Assembly: GCA_900551465.1 (NCBI GenBank) | Contig: URWL01000084.1 | Location: 1-7,382, forward strand | DNA length: 7,382 nt | From: an uncultured Blautia sp. | GTDB taxonomy: Bacteria > Bacillota > Clostridia > Lachnospirales > Lachnospiraceae | Direction of reading: 5' to 3' | Shown here: positions 1-5,904 of the stretch, piece by piece | Layout of the letters: each line of letters begins with the position of its first letter | How positions within the stretch are numbered: the stretch's first letter is position 1 | Made by a program: the position numbers and the translations under genes | The notes under the pieces: generated by a model | Told to the model about the DNA's origin: nothing | Seen by the model: only the letters and a program-made list of their open reading frames with translations | Databases searched by the model: none

Positions 1-2
1 CT

Positions 3-257
3 GTAGATCTTGTTATTAAGCTGGAGGAATGGGACAGAGATAAAGAATATGACCGTCTTGGCCTTACAGAGGAGTATACAGAATATTTGGGCAACAAGAT
101 TGTTTGTCATTCCCTGCCTATTCGTCCGGGACGTAATCTGGCAGTGATTGTGGAATCTGCCGCTGTCAACCACAGACAGAAAAAGATGGGCTATAATGCA
201 GCAGAGGAACTGTATAAGCGTGTACAGGCCAATATTGCAAAAAAACGTGATAAATAA
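3..257 (+). CDS. hprK: HPr kinase/phosphorylase, C-terminal part (5' end outside window)
   Basis: Only the last 84 codons are present, ending in TAA at 255-257. HprK phosphorylates Ser46 of the phosphocarrier HPr with ATP and removes it by phosphorolysis. It acts as the cytoplasmic sensor that drives CcpA-dependent carbon catabolite control in low-GC Gram-positives. The visible part matches the end of the family's catalytic domain: an LVIKLEEWD stretch at visible residues 3-11, the highly conserved IPIRPGRN-type segment (here LPIRPGRNLAVIVE, residues 39-52), then an AA-x-N-x-R-Q-K-K-MGYNAA stretch and a basic C-terminal helix. The Walker A loop and the HprK signature lie upstream and cannot be inspected. 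glcK follows after 18 bases, so the two are probably co-transcribed. I identify it from recalled family sequence; the match is strong although the gene is partial. Confidence 0.93.
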   Translation, partial: VDLVIKLEEWDRDKEYDRLGLTEEYTEYLGNKIVCHSLPIRPGRNLAVIVESAAVNHRQKKMGYNAAEELYKRVQANIAKKRDK

Positions 258-275
258 AAGGAGAGGGATAGGATT

Positions 276-1205
276 ATGTATTGTTTCGGTATTGATGTAG
301 GAGGAACTACTGTAAAATGCGGACTTTTTCAGACAGATGGGACTCTGGTCGACAAGTGGGAGATTCCAACAAGAACGGAAGAAGAGGGTGTTCATATTCT
401 TCCTGATGTTGCAGCGGCAATCCAGGCAAAGATTACAGAAAAAAATATTGATAAGTCAGATGTAGCAGGTGTTGGCATCGGTATCCCGGGACCGATCAAC
501 AGCAATGGAGAAGCAGCCTGTGCAGTTAACCTTCACTGGGGATTTAAGCCGGTAGCCAAGGAACTTAGTGAATTAATCGGACTTCCGGCAAAAGCTGGAA
601 ATGACGCAAATGTAGCAGCCCTTGGGGAAGCGTGGAAGGGTGCAGCGGCAGGTTCTCAGAATGTGATCATGGTAACGCTTGGAACAGGCGTCGGCGGTGG
701 TATTATCGTAGATGGAAAAATTGTTGCAGGACATCATGGGGCCGGCGGAGAAATCGGACATGCGAATGTATGCCATGAGGAAACAGAAAGCTGTAACTGC
801 GGAAATAAAGGCTGTCTGGAACAGTATTCTTCTGCGACAGGAATCGTACGCCTGGCAAAAGAAGCACTTGCAGCTTCTGAAGATGCAAGTACATTAAGAG
901 CTTTGGAAAATATAGAGGCAAAAGATGTTCTGGATGCCTTTAAAGCAGGAGATGCCCTGGCCTGCCGGGTGATGGACGAAGTAGGGGAGAAACTTGGAGG
1001 AGCGCTTGGTATCTTTGCAGCAGTTGTAGATCCTGAAGCAATCGTTATTGGAGGCGGTGTATCCAAGGCAGGACAGCCTCTGATCGACTGTATCACAAAG
1101 CACTATAAAGAGTATGCATTCTCTTTATGTAAAGAGGTTCCTATTGTGATTGCAAGCCTTGGAAATGATGCAGGTATTTATGGCGCTGCAAAAATGGTAC
1201 TGTAA
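276..1205 (+). CDS. glcK: ROK-family glucokinase
   Basis: A complete 309-residue protein of the usual length for bacterial ROK glucokinases, which phosphorylate glucose to glucose-6-phosphate with ATP in the cytoplasm. The N-terminal phosphate-binding loop is DVGGTTVK (residues 7-14). The GIGIPGPIN segment is at 67-75, the NDAN motif with predicted catalytic base Asp110 at 109-112, and the second nucleotide loop LGTGVGGG at 135-142. The ROK signature follows: sugar-binding EIGH (159-162), then the zinc site built from His162, Cys173, Cys175 and Cys180. A late GGGVS (259-263) closes the ATP site. The ATG at 276 is preceded by AGGAGAGGG (259-267). It sits 18 bases after hprK, which makes functional sense because internally generated glucose is phosphorylated here while HprK senses glycolytic state. 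Sugar specificity cannot be proven by reading; another ROK hexose kinase is the main alternative. Confidence 0.93.
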   Translation: MYCFGIDVGGTTVKCGLFQTDGTLVDKWEIPTRTEEEGVHILPDVAAAIQAKITEKNIDKSDVAGVGIGIPGPINSNGEAACAVNLHWGFKPVAKELSELIGLPAKAGNDANVAALGEAWKGAAAGSQNVIMVTLGTGVGGGIIVDGKIVAGHHGAGGEIGHANVCHEETESCNCGNKGCLEQYSSATGIVRLAKEALAASEDASTLRALENIEAKDVLDAFKAGDALACRVMDEVGEKLGGALGIFAAVVDPEAIVIGGGVSKAGQPLIDCITKHYKEYAFSLCKEVPIVIASLGNDAGIYGAAKMVL

Positions 1206-1255
1206 TAAAGACAAAACATATTTATGAAAAAGGGTTCTATAACCTGTATTTCAAT

Positions 1256-1296
1256 AAAAAAAGGAGATTTCCTGTTTCGGAAATCTCCTTTTTTTT
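1256..1296. terminator. Bidirectional intrinsic terminator between glcK and the PBP gene
   Basis: A perfect 10-bp stem, GGAGATTTCC (1263-1272) with GGAAATCTCC (1279-1288), encloses the six-base loop TGTTTC. It is flanked by seven A (1256-1262) on the left and eight T (1289-1296) on the right, so each strand reads stem then U-tract. It lies 50 bases after the glcK stop and directly abuts the stop codon of the convergent PBP gene (1298-1300), so it can serve both transcripts. For the PBP message the hairpin begins only a base or two after the stop codon. Confidence 0.93.
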
Positions 1297-1297
1297 G

Positions 1298-3931
1298 TTA
1301 CTGGGGATAATATACTTCCCAGTCTCCTTCGTTCCAGTCACCGCCGTTTCCATCACCGTTTCCGGTATCACCGCCGTTATTGGGATCTTCGGTATTACCG
1401 CCGCCGTTATTAGGATCCTCGGTATTACCGCCGCCGTTATCAGGATTCTCGGTGTTGCCGCCGTTATCAGGATCCTCGGTGTTGCCGCCGTTATCAGGAT
1501 TCTCCGGAACAACCGTTGGTTCCGGAATTTCCGTTTCATCATAGATGTATTCCGGAATAGGTTCTGGTTCATAGAAATGCTGATCGCAGTATTCGGTAGG
1601 AACATCGCCGATATCGAAGTATTCTGTGATCACAGAACAGCCTGCTCGCGGAAGAAGTCCGGTATCCGCACAGATGCTTACTTTTTCTACAGTGGAAGGC
1701 ATTACAAAATCTTTGTTTTCCAGACCCTCATGAATCCGATTCATAACTTTTTTCCATAGGTTTTTATGGAATTCACGAGAATAATCATCTGGAAGCTTTT
1801 CGTTGTTATCGAATCCGGACCATACAGTACATGTATAATATGGTGTGTAGCCTGCAAACCACAGGTCGTTGTAATCATCTGTAGTACCTGTTTTTCCGGC
1901 AACAGTCATGTTATCCAGCTGGCATGCAGTACCGGTGCCGTAATTTACAACATCTTCCATGGCGCTGGTAAGAAGCCATGCAGTACTTTCCTTAATTACA
2001 GAACGTCCTACGGAATTTTTTTCGATAAGTACGTTTCCGTCGTGGTCAAGGATCTTTGTATAATACAGAGGTTCAATATAATTACCCTGGTTTGCAATGG
2101 CTGCATAAGCGGCGCAAAGCTCAATGTTGGTAACACCATGAGTCAGACCTCCAAGAGCCATAGGAAGATTCGCATCTGTCCATACGGTTCCGTCTGCATC
2201 TGTATCGGCTTCTGTTCCATGAGCAAGGGTGGTAAATCCAAAATTATCCAGGTACTGAAGACCAAGCTCCGGAGTTACTTCCTCCAGACATTTAACAGCT
2301 ACGACGTTAATAGAATTCTGAATTGCTCTACGGATAGTTGTGGTTCCGTTGTAGGATCTGGACGCATTCTCTACAGGAGATCCGTCCGGATAATTATAAG
2401 GCTCATCCTCAAAGGTTGTGGCAAGGGTCATTCCCTTTTCATTCAGTGCAGGTGCATAGGTGGATACGATCTTAAATGTAGAACCAGGCTGTCTGGTGGT
2501 ATCTGTTGCGCGGTTCAGGGTAAGGCTTGCGGTCTTTTCTCCGCGTCCTCCCACAATGGCTTTTACATAGCCTGTATGCTGATCGATAACACTCATGGAG
2601 GACTGAGGCTGAGGTGCAAAATTTACACGTTCGGCAATGACAGTGCTTCCATCAGCCAGAATAGACTGTTTATATCTGTCTACATACTCCTGTCCTTCTT
2701 CCTGTGAAGAAAACAGAAGATCGAATTCAGGATCTTCATTCTGGAAGTAAAGACGAAGCATTTCTTTGCTGTAATTGACTTCTTCACCCTGAGGATTCTG
2801 AACTGTCAGTGCATAATCAAGGGCATACTGTACATTTTCGGGATAGTTTTCCGGATTTGCATATTCCTCATCCAGGATATTCTGAATGGACTGATCCTGT
2901 GTTGTATATATTTTCAGACCGCCGCTGTATACCAGGTTCTGAGCCTGGGTTCTGGTATAACCTTTGATATTCATCAGATCGCTGATGACCTGATCGATCA
3001 GTTCATCTTCAAAATAGCTGTAGATGGTATCTGCGGTTTCTGCATTCAGCGCCTGGGCAGCCTGGATCTCAGAATAAATGTCATGACTGAGGGCCTGATC
3101 ATACTGCTCCTGAGTGATATATCCCTGATCACGCATATGATTAAGGACTTCTTTACGTCTTTTGGCATTGGCCTCCGGATGCTCAATAGGGTTAAACTGT
3201 GTAGGATTCTGGGTGATTCCGGCCAGTGTTGCACATTCGGAAAGATTCAGATCCCATACATCCTTGTTGAAATACTGGCGTGCAGCTGCCTGTACTCCAT
3301 AGGCTCCGGCACCCAGGTTGATGGTATTCAGGTAGTTTTCAAGAATCACATTTTTATCGTTGATCTTTTTTTCAATCTGGATCGCAAGAAACTGTTCCTG
3401 GAATTTTCTGGTAAAACGTTCCAGCCATGTAGATTCGTTTGTCCAGTTGGTAAAAACATTATTCTTCAGAAGCTGCTGTGTAATGGTACTGGCACCTTCA
3501 GAAAGACCTCCGGAGCTGATGTTTTTTACAAAAGCACGGAGAATACCTCTTACATCAATTCCATTATGTTCATAGAAACGTTCGTCCTCAATAGCCACTA
3601 CTGCATGCTGCAGATCTGCCGGGATCTGTTCAATAGAAACCGGAAGACGATTGGAGCTGGGAGCGGTCAGTTTGCGAAGCTGATTTCCGTCTCCGTCATA
3701 CAGGAAGGTTGCATATCCCAGCGGTGAAATGTCTACATCATCTACATCCGGAGCGTTGTCTATGATCCCTCGAAATGCACCGATACCTATGCAGCCTGCG
3801 ACCACGCATAAAGTGATCAGAGAAACAAAAAGAACTCTGATAAAAGAAACATGTGCGCGTTTCCCCATCATGGCTGTACGGGAAATCAGAGAATTTCGTT
3901 TTTTTGCGACTGATTTTTTACCGTAATTCAT
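1298..3931 (-). CDS. Class A penicillin-binding protein (PBP1A-type glycosyltransferase/transpeptidase)
   Basis: A bifunctional peptidoglycan synthase of 877 residues that polymerises lipid II and cross-links stem peptides outside the membrane. A basic cytoplasmic tail (1-27) precedes one membrane anchor (about 28-54). The GT51 domain (about 75-250) has EDERFYEHNGID (115-126, catalytic Glu115), GASTITQQLLKN (146-157), RKxxE (175-179) and KxxILExYLN (193-202). After a linker of about 150 residues comes the transpeptidase, with STFK (484-487, nucleophile Ser484), SIN (540-542) and KTGT (680-683). All expected catalytic motifs are intact. A Cys-containing segment follows (Cys754, Cys765, Cys782), as in many class A PBPs, then a Pro/Glu stretch and a repeat-encoded Asn/Gly/Asp/Pro tail from about 807 to the end. 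The start is set by AAAGGAGG (complement of 3938-3945) six bases before the ATG. The gene is divergent from the C39 peptidase. Long plus-strand reading frames inside it are shadows. Confidence 0.96.
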   Translation of the reverse strand: MNYGKKSVAKKRNSLISRTAMMGKRAHVSFIRVLFVSLITLCVVAGCIGIGAFRGIIDNAPDVDDVDISPLGYATFLYDGDGNQLRKLTAPSSNRLPVSIEQIPADLQHAVVAIEDERFYEHNGIDVRGILRAFVKNISSGGLSEGASTITQQLLKNNVFTNWTNESTWLERFTRKFQEQFLAIQIEKKINDKNVILENYLNTINLGAGAYGVQAAARQYFNKDVWDLNLSECATLAGITQNPTQFNPIEHPEANAKRRKEVLNHMRDQGYITQEQYDQALSHDIYSEIQAAQALNAETADTIYSYFEDELIDQVISDLMNIKGYTRTQAQNLVYSGGLKIYTTQDQSIQNILDEEYANPENYPENVQYALDYALTVQNPQGEEVNYSKEMLRLYFQNEDPEFDLLFSSQEEGQEYVDRYKQSILADGSTVIAERVNFAPQPQSSMSVIDQHTGYVKAIVGGRGEKTASLTLNRATDTTRQPGSTFKIVSTYAPALNEKGMTLATTFEDEPYNYPDGSPVENASRSYNGTTTIRRAIQNSINVVAVKCLEEVTPELGLQYLDNFGFTTLAHGTEADTDADGTVWTDANLPMALGGLTHGVTNIELCAAYAAIANQGNYIEPLYYTKILDHDGNVLIEKNSVGRSVIKESTAWLLTSAMEDVVNYGTGTACQLDNMTVAGKTGTTDDYNDLWFAGYTPYYTCTVWSGFDNNEKLPDDYSREFHKNLWKKVMNRIHEGLENKDFVMPSTVEKVSICADTGLLPRAGCSVITEYFDIGDVPTEYCDQHFYEPEPIPEYIYDETEIPEPTVVPENPDNGGNTEDPDNGGNTENPDNGGGNTEDPNNGGGNTEDPNNGGDTGNGDGNGGDWNEGDWEVYYPQ
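1371..1507 (-). repeat. In-frame 27/30-bp tandem repeat encoding the PBP tail
   Basis: On the plus strand five copies of a unit beginning CCGCCGTTAT follow one another, starting at about 1371, 1398, 1428, 1458 and 1485; the second and third carry an extra CCG. Because 27 and 30 are multiples of three the repeat stays in frame, giving NPDNGGNTED-type units with either two or three glycines (PBP residues about 811-854). Copies differ at a few positions (TCTTC, TCCTC or TTCTC; ATTA or GTTG), so the array is not perfectly homogenised. The last copy breaks down after its first 20 or so bases. Confidence 0.9.
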
Positions 3932-3937
3932 GATTTT

Positions 3938-3966
3938 CCTCCTTTATAATCCGTTTTATTATATCA
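3938..3966 (-). promoter_or_regulatory. Proximal promoter and ribosome binding site of the PBP gene
   Basis: Reading the minus strand, TGATATAAT (complement of 3958-3966) is an extended -10 element with a consensus TATAAT hexamer. No good -35 is visible at 17-bp spacing (TTTATT, complement of 3981-3986), which is tolerable for an extended -10 promoter. The predicted start near 3951 gives a leader of about 20 bases holding AAAGGAGG (complement of 3938-3945). This is sequence-based inference only. Confidence 0.6.
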
Positions 3967-4010
3967 AATAAAAAAACGTAAATAAACCCCAAAATAAAAA
4001 CTTCATATTT

Positions 4011-4019
4011 AGTATAGCA
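4011..4019 (-). promoter_or_regulatory. Possible second, distal promoter for the PBP gene
   Basis: On the minus strand TGCTATACT (complement of 4011-4019) is another extended -10 element (TGnTATACT). The best -35 candidate, TTACAA (complement of 4036-4041), lies 19 bp away and is poor. It falls within the inverted repeat at 4033-4057. If used, it would give a leader of about 75 bases. It is weaker than the proximal site. Confidence 0.3.
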
Positions 4020-4032
4020 GAAAAAAATAAAA

Positions 4033-4057
4033 ATATTGTAATTTCCATGTACAATAT
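4033..4057. repeat. AT-rich inverted repeat in the PBP/C39 intergenic region
   Basis: ATATTGTA (4033-4040) and TACAATAT (4050-4057) are perfect 8-base complements separated by 9 bases. No T-tract follows on either strand close enough to make a good terminator. The placement, upstream of the proximal PBP promoter and overlapping the -35 position of the possible distal one, suits a protein-binding operator. The binding protein is unknown. Confidence 0.45.
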
Positions 4058-4091
4058 GAGAGAATAAGAAATCAGGATTAATTTTTTTCGT

Positions 4092-4126
4092 TGCTGCAAA
4101 GGTTGTGGACAGAACCTTTTACAGCA
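4092..4126. repeat. Imperfect inverted repeat upstream of the C39 peptidase promoter
   Basis: TGCTG (4092-4096) plus AAAGGTT (4098-4104) can pair with AACCTTT (4113-4119) plus CAGCA (4122-4126). This gives 12 paired positions, a small internal loop (C4097 against T4120 and A4121) and an eight-base loop GTGGACAG. It lies about 40 bases upstream of the -10 at 4168. It could be an operator or, less likely, a transcript hairpin; no T-run follows it on the plus strand. Confidence 0.45.
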
Positions 4127-4154
4127 GAATATGATAAGAAAAATTACAGCAGAA
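4119..4154 (+). repeat. 11-base direct repeat TTACAGCAGAA upstream of the C39 peptidase promoter
   Basis: Exact copies lie at 4119-4129 and 4144-4154, 25 bases apart start to start, roughly two and a half helical turns. The second copy occupies the -35 region of the peptidase promoter, and the first overlaps the right arm of the dyad at 4092-4126. The arrangement resembles binding sites for a regulator, but chance cannot be excluded for an 11-base repeat in AT-rich DNA. Confidence 0.4.
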
Positions 4155-4164
4155 AGTGCTTTTA

Positions 4165-4173
4165 TGGTATAAT
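4165..4173 (+). promoter_or_regulatory. Extended -10 promoter of the C39 peptidase-yigZ unit
   Basis: TGGTATAAT (4165-4173) is an extended -10 with a consensus TATAAT at 4168-4173. The -35 region has only TTACAG (4144-4149, 18-bp spacer), a poor match, as expected for extended -10 promoters. The predicted start near 4180 would give a leader of about 55 bases. This is inferred by motif reading. Confidence 0.6.
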
Positions 4174-4221
4174 CGTTACACAAAAGAAAAAATGTAATTT
4201 TGACCGAAATAAAAATCGGGC

Positions 4222-4240
4222 AAGGGGGACTATGCTTTGA
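4222..4240 (+). promoter_or_regulatory. Ribosome binding site deciding a TTG start, overlapped by ATG-CTT-TGA
   Basis: AAGGGGGA (4222-4229) lies seven bases before TTG at 4237, which opens the peptidase frame. The only nearer ATG (4232-4234) reads ATG CTT TGA, a two-codon frame whose stop (4238-4240) overlaps the TTG start. The next in-frame ATG is at 4333, inside the membrane segment and without a good ribosome binding site. TTG is therefore the best start. Confidence 0.65.
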
Positions 4241-5115
4241 AAAAAAGAAAAAATCCGGGTTCTTGCGGAAATGACCGCCCAAGAAGTCCTGCTGTGGAAA
4301 ACAGGATCAAAGAGAGAAATCGAAGAGTTATTATGACAGTTTCTGTTTTTCTGTTTTCGGCAGCAGGGATTTTTCTGCAGAGAGAACGCAGACAATGGCA
4401 GTTCCAGGAAACCACTGTGGCTCCGAAGGCTATAGTCGTAGAAGTAACTCCCGTAGAAAAAACACGGGAGGAGAAGCTCTGGGAGCAGATAAATAAAAAC
4501 AGAGAAAAATACCCGGCGGATTTTCTGAATATACTGAAACGGAATACGGAAGTTCTGGATTTTGCAGTGAACTGTCTGACTGCGCCGGCGGAACCATCAG
4601 GAGGCATCACTCTTTCTGAAAGCAGGAGAAAAGTGCCGCTTTTTGTACAGTGGGACAAACGATGGGGATATGTTCCTTACGGACAGTCAAACATAGGAAT
4701 ATCAGGATGCGGACCAACCTGTCTTTCTATGGTTCTTTACAGCATCACCCGGGATAAAAGCCTTACTCCGGACCGACTGGCAGAGCGGGCGATGGAAGAG
4801 GGGTATTATGTGGAAGGTGAGGGAACTTCCTGGCTGTTTATGGAGGATATGGCAAAAGAATACGGAGTTCAGGCAACTCAGTTTGCCTATATGAGCCTGC
4901 CAGAAATGGAAAGAGAGCTGGATAAAGGAAAGCTGATCATCTGCGCCATGGGACCGGGGGATTTTACGGACAACGGGCATTTTATCGTGGTGCGGGGACA
5001 TACCGGAAGCCAGATGATCATTAACGATCCTTTCAGCAGGAGCAACAGCGGAAAAAAATGGGAGTATGACAGACTGGAGCCTCAGATAGAGAAATGCTGG
5101 GTATATGGAAAATAA
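4237..5115 (+). CDS. Membrane-anchored C39-like cysteine peptidase
   Basis: A predicted 292-residue protein. A basic, Arg/Lys-rich N-terminus (1-30) leads into one hydrophobic segment (about 31-47), which should leave the rest outside the membrane. A Glu/Lys-rich region (about 75-113) resembles the KYPxxFLxILKRNxEVLDF stretch seen before many clostridial C39-like domains. The papain-like domain (about 132-290) has Gln138 before WDKRWG, catalytic Cys158 in SGCGPTC (156-162), His248 in GHFIVV (247-252) and Asp264 in NDP (263-265), so the expected catalytic residues are present. It belongs to the Peptidase_C39_2 type, but no ABC transporter or leader-peptide gene is nearby, which argues against bacteriocin maturation. 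Substrate is unknown. It starts at TTG, is divergent from the PBP gene, and lies 30 bases upstream of yigZ. An inactive or transferase-like member is possible. Confidence 0.85.
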   Translation: MKKRKNPGSCGNDRPRSPAVENRIKERNRRVIMTVSVFLFSAAGIFLQRERRQWQFQETTVAPKAIVVEVTPVEKTREEKLWEQINKNREKYPADFLNILKRNTEVLDFAVNCLTAPAEPSGGITLSESRRKVPLFVQWDKRWGYVPYGQSNIGISGCGPTCLSMVLYSITRDKSLTPDRLAERAMEEGYYVEGEGTSWLFMEDMAKEYGVQATQFAYMSLPEMERELDKGKLIICAMGPGDFTDNGHFIVVRGHTGSQMIINDPFSRSNSGKKWEYDRLEPQIEKCWVYGK

Positions 5116-5145
5116 AAATTTATAAAGGAGAAAAGGAGAGGAAAT

Positions 5146-5802
5146 ATGCTGGAAATATATAAGACTGTGCTGGAGGGGGGCACAGGGGAAATTGTGGAAA
5201 AAAAATCCAGATTTATCGCAACTGTGCGTCCGGTTAAAAGCGAAGAGGAAGCATTGGCTTTTCTGGAAGAAATGAAGAAGAAATACTGGGATGCAAGACA
5301 TAACTGTTTTGTCTATTCAGTTGGTCTGAATCGGGAATATACCCGCTGCAGTGATGACGGAGAACCTTCCGGAACGGCAGGGCGCCCTATGCTGGATGTG
5401 ATCCTTGGAGAGGATATTTACAATGTGGCAGTGGTGGTCACCCGATATTTTGGAGGGGTTCTTCTGGGCACCGGAGGGCTTGTCCGTGCTTATTCAAAGG
5501 CAGTACAGGAAGGCCTTGCAGCCAGCCGTATCATTGAAAAACGCCGGGGAATATCTATGAAAGTAACCACAGATTATACAGGAATCGGAAAAATCCAGTA
5601 TATTGCAGGAGAAAGAAGTATTCCGATCCTGAACAGTGAGTATACGGATAAGGTGGTTCTGGAGCTTCTGATCCCGTCGGATGAAACAGAGGCTGTTCAG
5701 AAGGCTGTTACAGAAGGAACCAATGGAAGAGCCCGGATGGAAAAAGACAGGGAACTGTATTTTGCTGTTCTGGACGGAGAGGTTATGACTTTTGAAGATT
5801 AG
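5146..5802 (+). CDS. yigZ: YigZ/IMPACT (UPF0029) family protein
   Basis: A complete 218-residue cytosolic protein of normal family length. The N-terminal UPF0029 domain (about 1-125) shows EKKSRFIA (18-25), DARHNC (49-54), and the signature DGEPSGTAGRP (71-81) followed by NVAVVVTRYFGG (93-104) and LGTGGLVRAY (107-116). A smaller DUF1949-type ferredoxin-like domain fills about 138-200. Homologues include E. coli YigZ, B. subtilis YvyE and eukaryotic IMPACT, a regulator of the Gcn2 pathway; the bacterial role is unsettled, with a nucleic-acid or translation link often suggested. The ATG at 5146 has GGAG at 5135-5138 with seven-base spacing, and another AAAGGAG lies just upstream (5124-5130), giving tandem Shine-Dalgarno sequences. 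The 30-base gap after the peptidase has no terminator, so co-transcription is likely though no functional link is evident. Confidence 0.93.
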   Translation: MLEIYKTVLEGGTGEIVEKKSRFIATVRPVKSEEEALAFLEEMKKKYWDARHNCFVYSVGLNREYTRCSDDGEPSGTAGRPMLDVILGEDIYNVAVVVTRYFGGVLLGTGGLVRAYSKAVQEGLAASRIIEKRRGISMKVTTDYTGIGKIQYIAGERSIPILNSEYTDKVVLELLIPSDETEAVQKAVTEGTNGRARMEKDRELYFAVLDGEVMTFED

Positions 5803-5828
5803 CAGATTACAAAACAAATAATTGCCGC

Positions 5829-5877
5829 AAAAAAGCCGGTACAGTTTCCCTACATATAAGGGAAATGTACCGGCTTT
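5829..5877. terminator. Convergent terminator hairpin between yigZ and the cyclophilin gene
   Basis: AAAGCCGGTACA (5832-5843) and TTTCCC (5845-5850) pair with GGGAAA (5860-5865) and TGTACCGGCTTT (5866-5877). That gives 18 base pairs interrupted only by bulged G5844, with a nine-base loop. On the minus strand the stem is followed by six T (complement of 5829-5834), a proper intrinsic terminator for the cyclophilin message. On the plus strand only TTT then GCTCT follows, so it should stop yigZ transcripts less efficiently. Confidence 0.88.
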
Positions 5878-5904
5878 GCTCTGCAGTGCTTATCTGTCAG
5901 CGGA

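Larger units (their letters stand above)
3932..4236. other. AT-rich divergent intergenic region between the PBP and C39 peptidase genes
   Basis: These 305 bases hold no convincing gene. The minus-strand frames crossing it begin inside the neighbouring peptidase gene, have low-complexity Phe/Ile/Lys translations and lack ribosome binding sites. What it does contain is listed separately: one or two PBP promoters on the left, an AT-rich dyad in the middle, a longer imperfect dyad and an 11-base direct repeat to the right, and the peptidase promoter. The A/T tracts at 3967-3976 and 4021-4033 could act as UP-like or bent DNA. Confidence 0.7.

Noticed and set aside
1371..1507. CRISPR array or intergenic repeat element
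   Set aside because: The units are contiguous with no unique spacers and form in-frame codons of the PBP tail.
1237..1759. Repetitive proteins (ILITAA or AAVIRILG type repeats) read from other frames on both strands near 1300-1600
   Set aside because: These are out-of-frame or antisense readings of the 27/30-bp array in the PBP tail; the PBP frame explains the repeats.
1766..2707. Long plus-strand open frame (313 codons) inside the PBP gene
   Set aside because: It lies wholly antisense to a PBP with intact motifs, has no ribosome binding site, and its Cys/Ser/Ile-rich translation matches no recognised domain.
3083..3727. Second plus-strand open frame (214 codons) inside the PBP gene
   Set aside because: Antisense shadow covering the glycosyltransferase domain; no ribosome binding site or recognisable motif.
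4092..4126. Intrinsic terminator upstream of the C39 peptidase gene
   Set aside because: The hairpin lacks a following T-tract on the plus strand and lies upstream of the predicted -10, so an operator reading is preferred.
3959..4658. Minus-strand frames spanning the PBP/C39 intergenic region and the start of the peptidase
   Set aside because: They overlap the peptidase, which has clear catalytic motifs; translations are Phe/Ser/Ile-rich low complexity and no Shine-Dalgarno was seen.
4237..5802. Bacteriocin or lantibiotic maturation locus suggested by the C39-like domain
   Set aside because: There is no ABC transporter domain fused or adjacent, no double-glycine leader peptide gene, and the neighbours are housekeeping genes.
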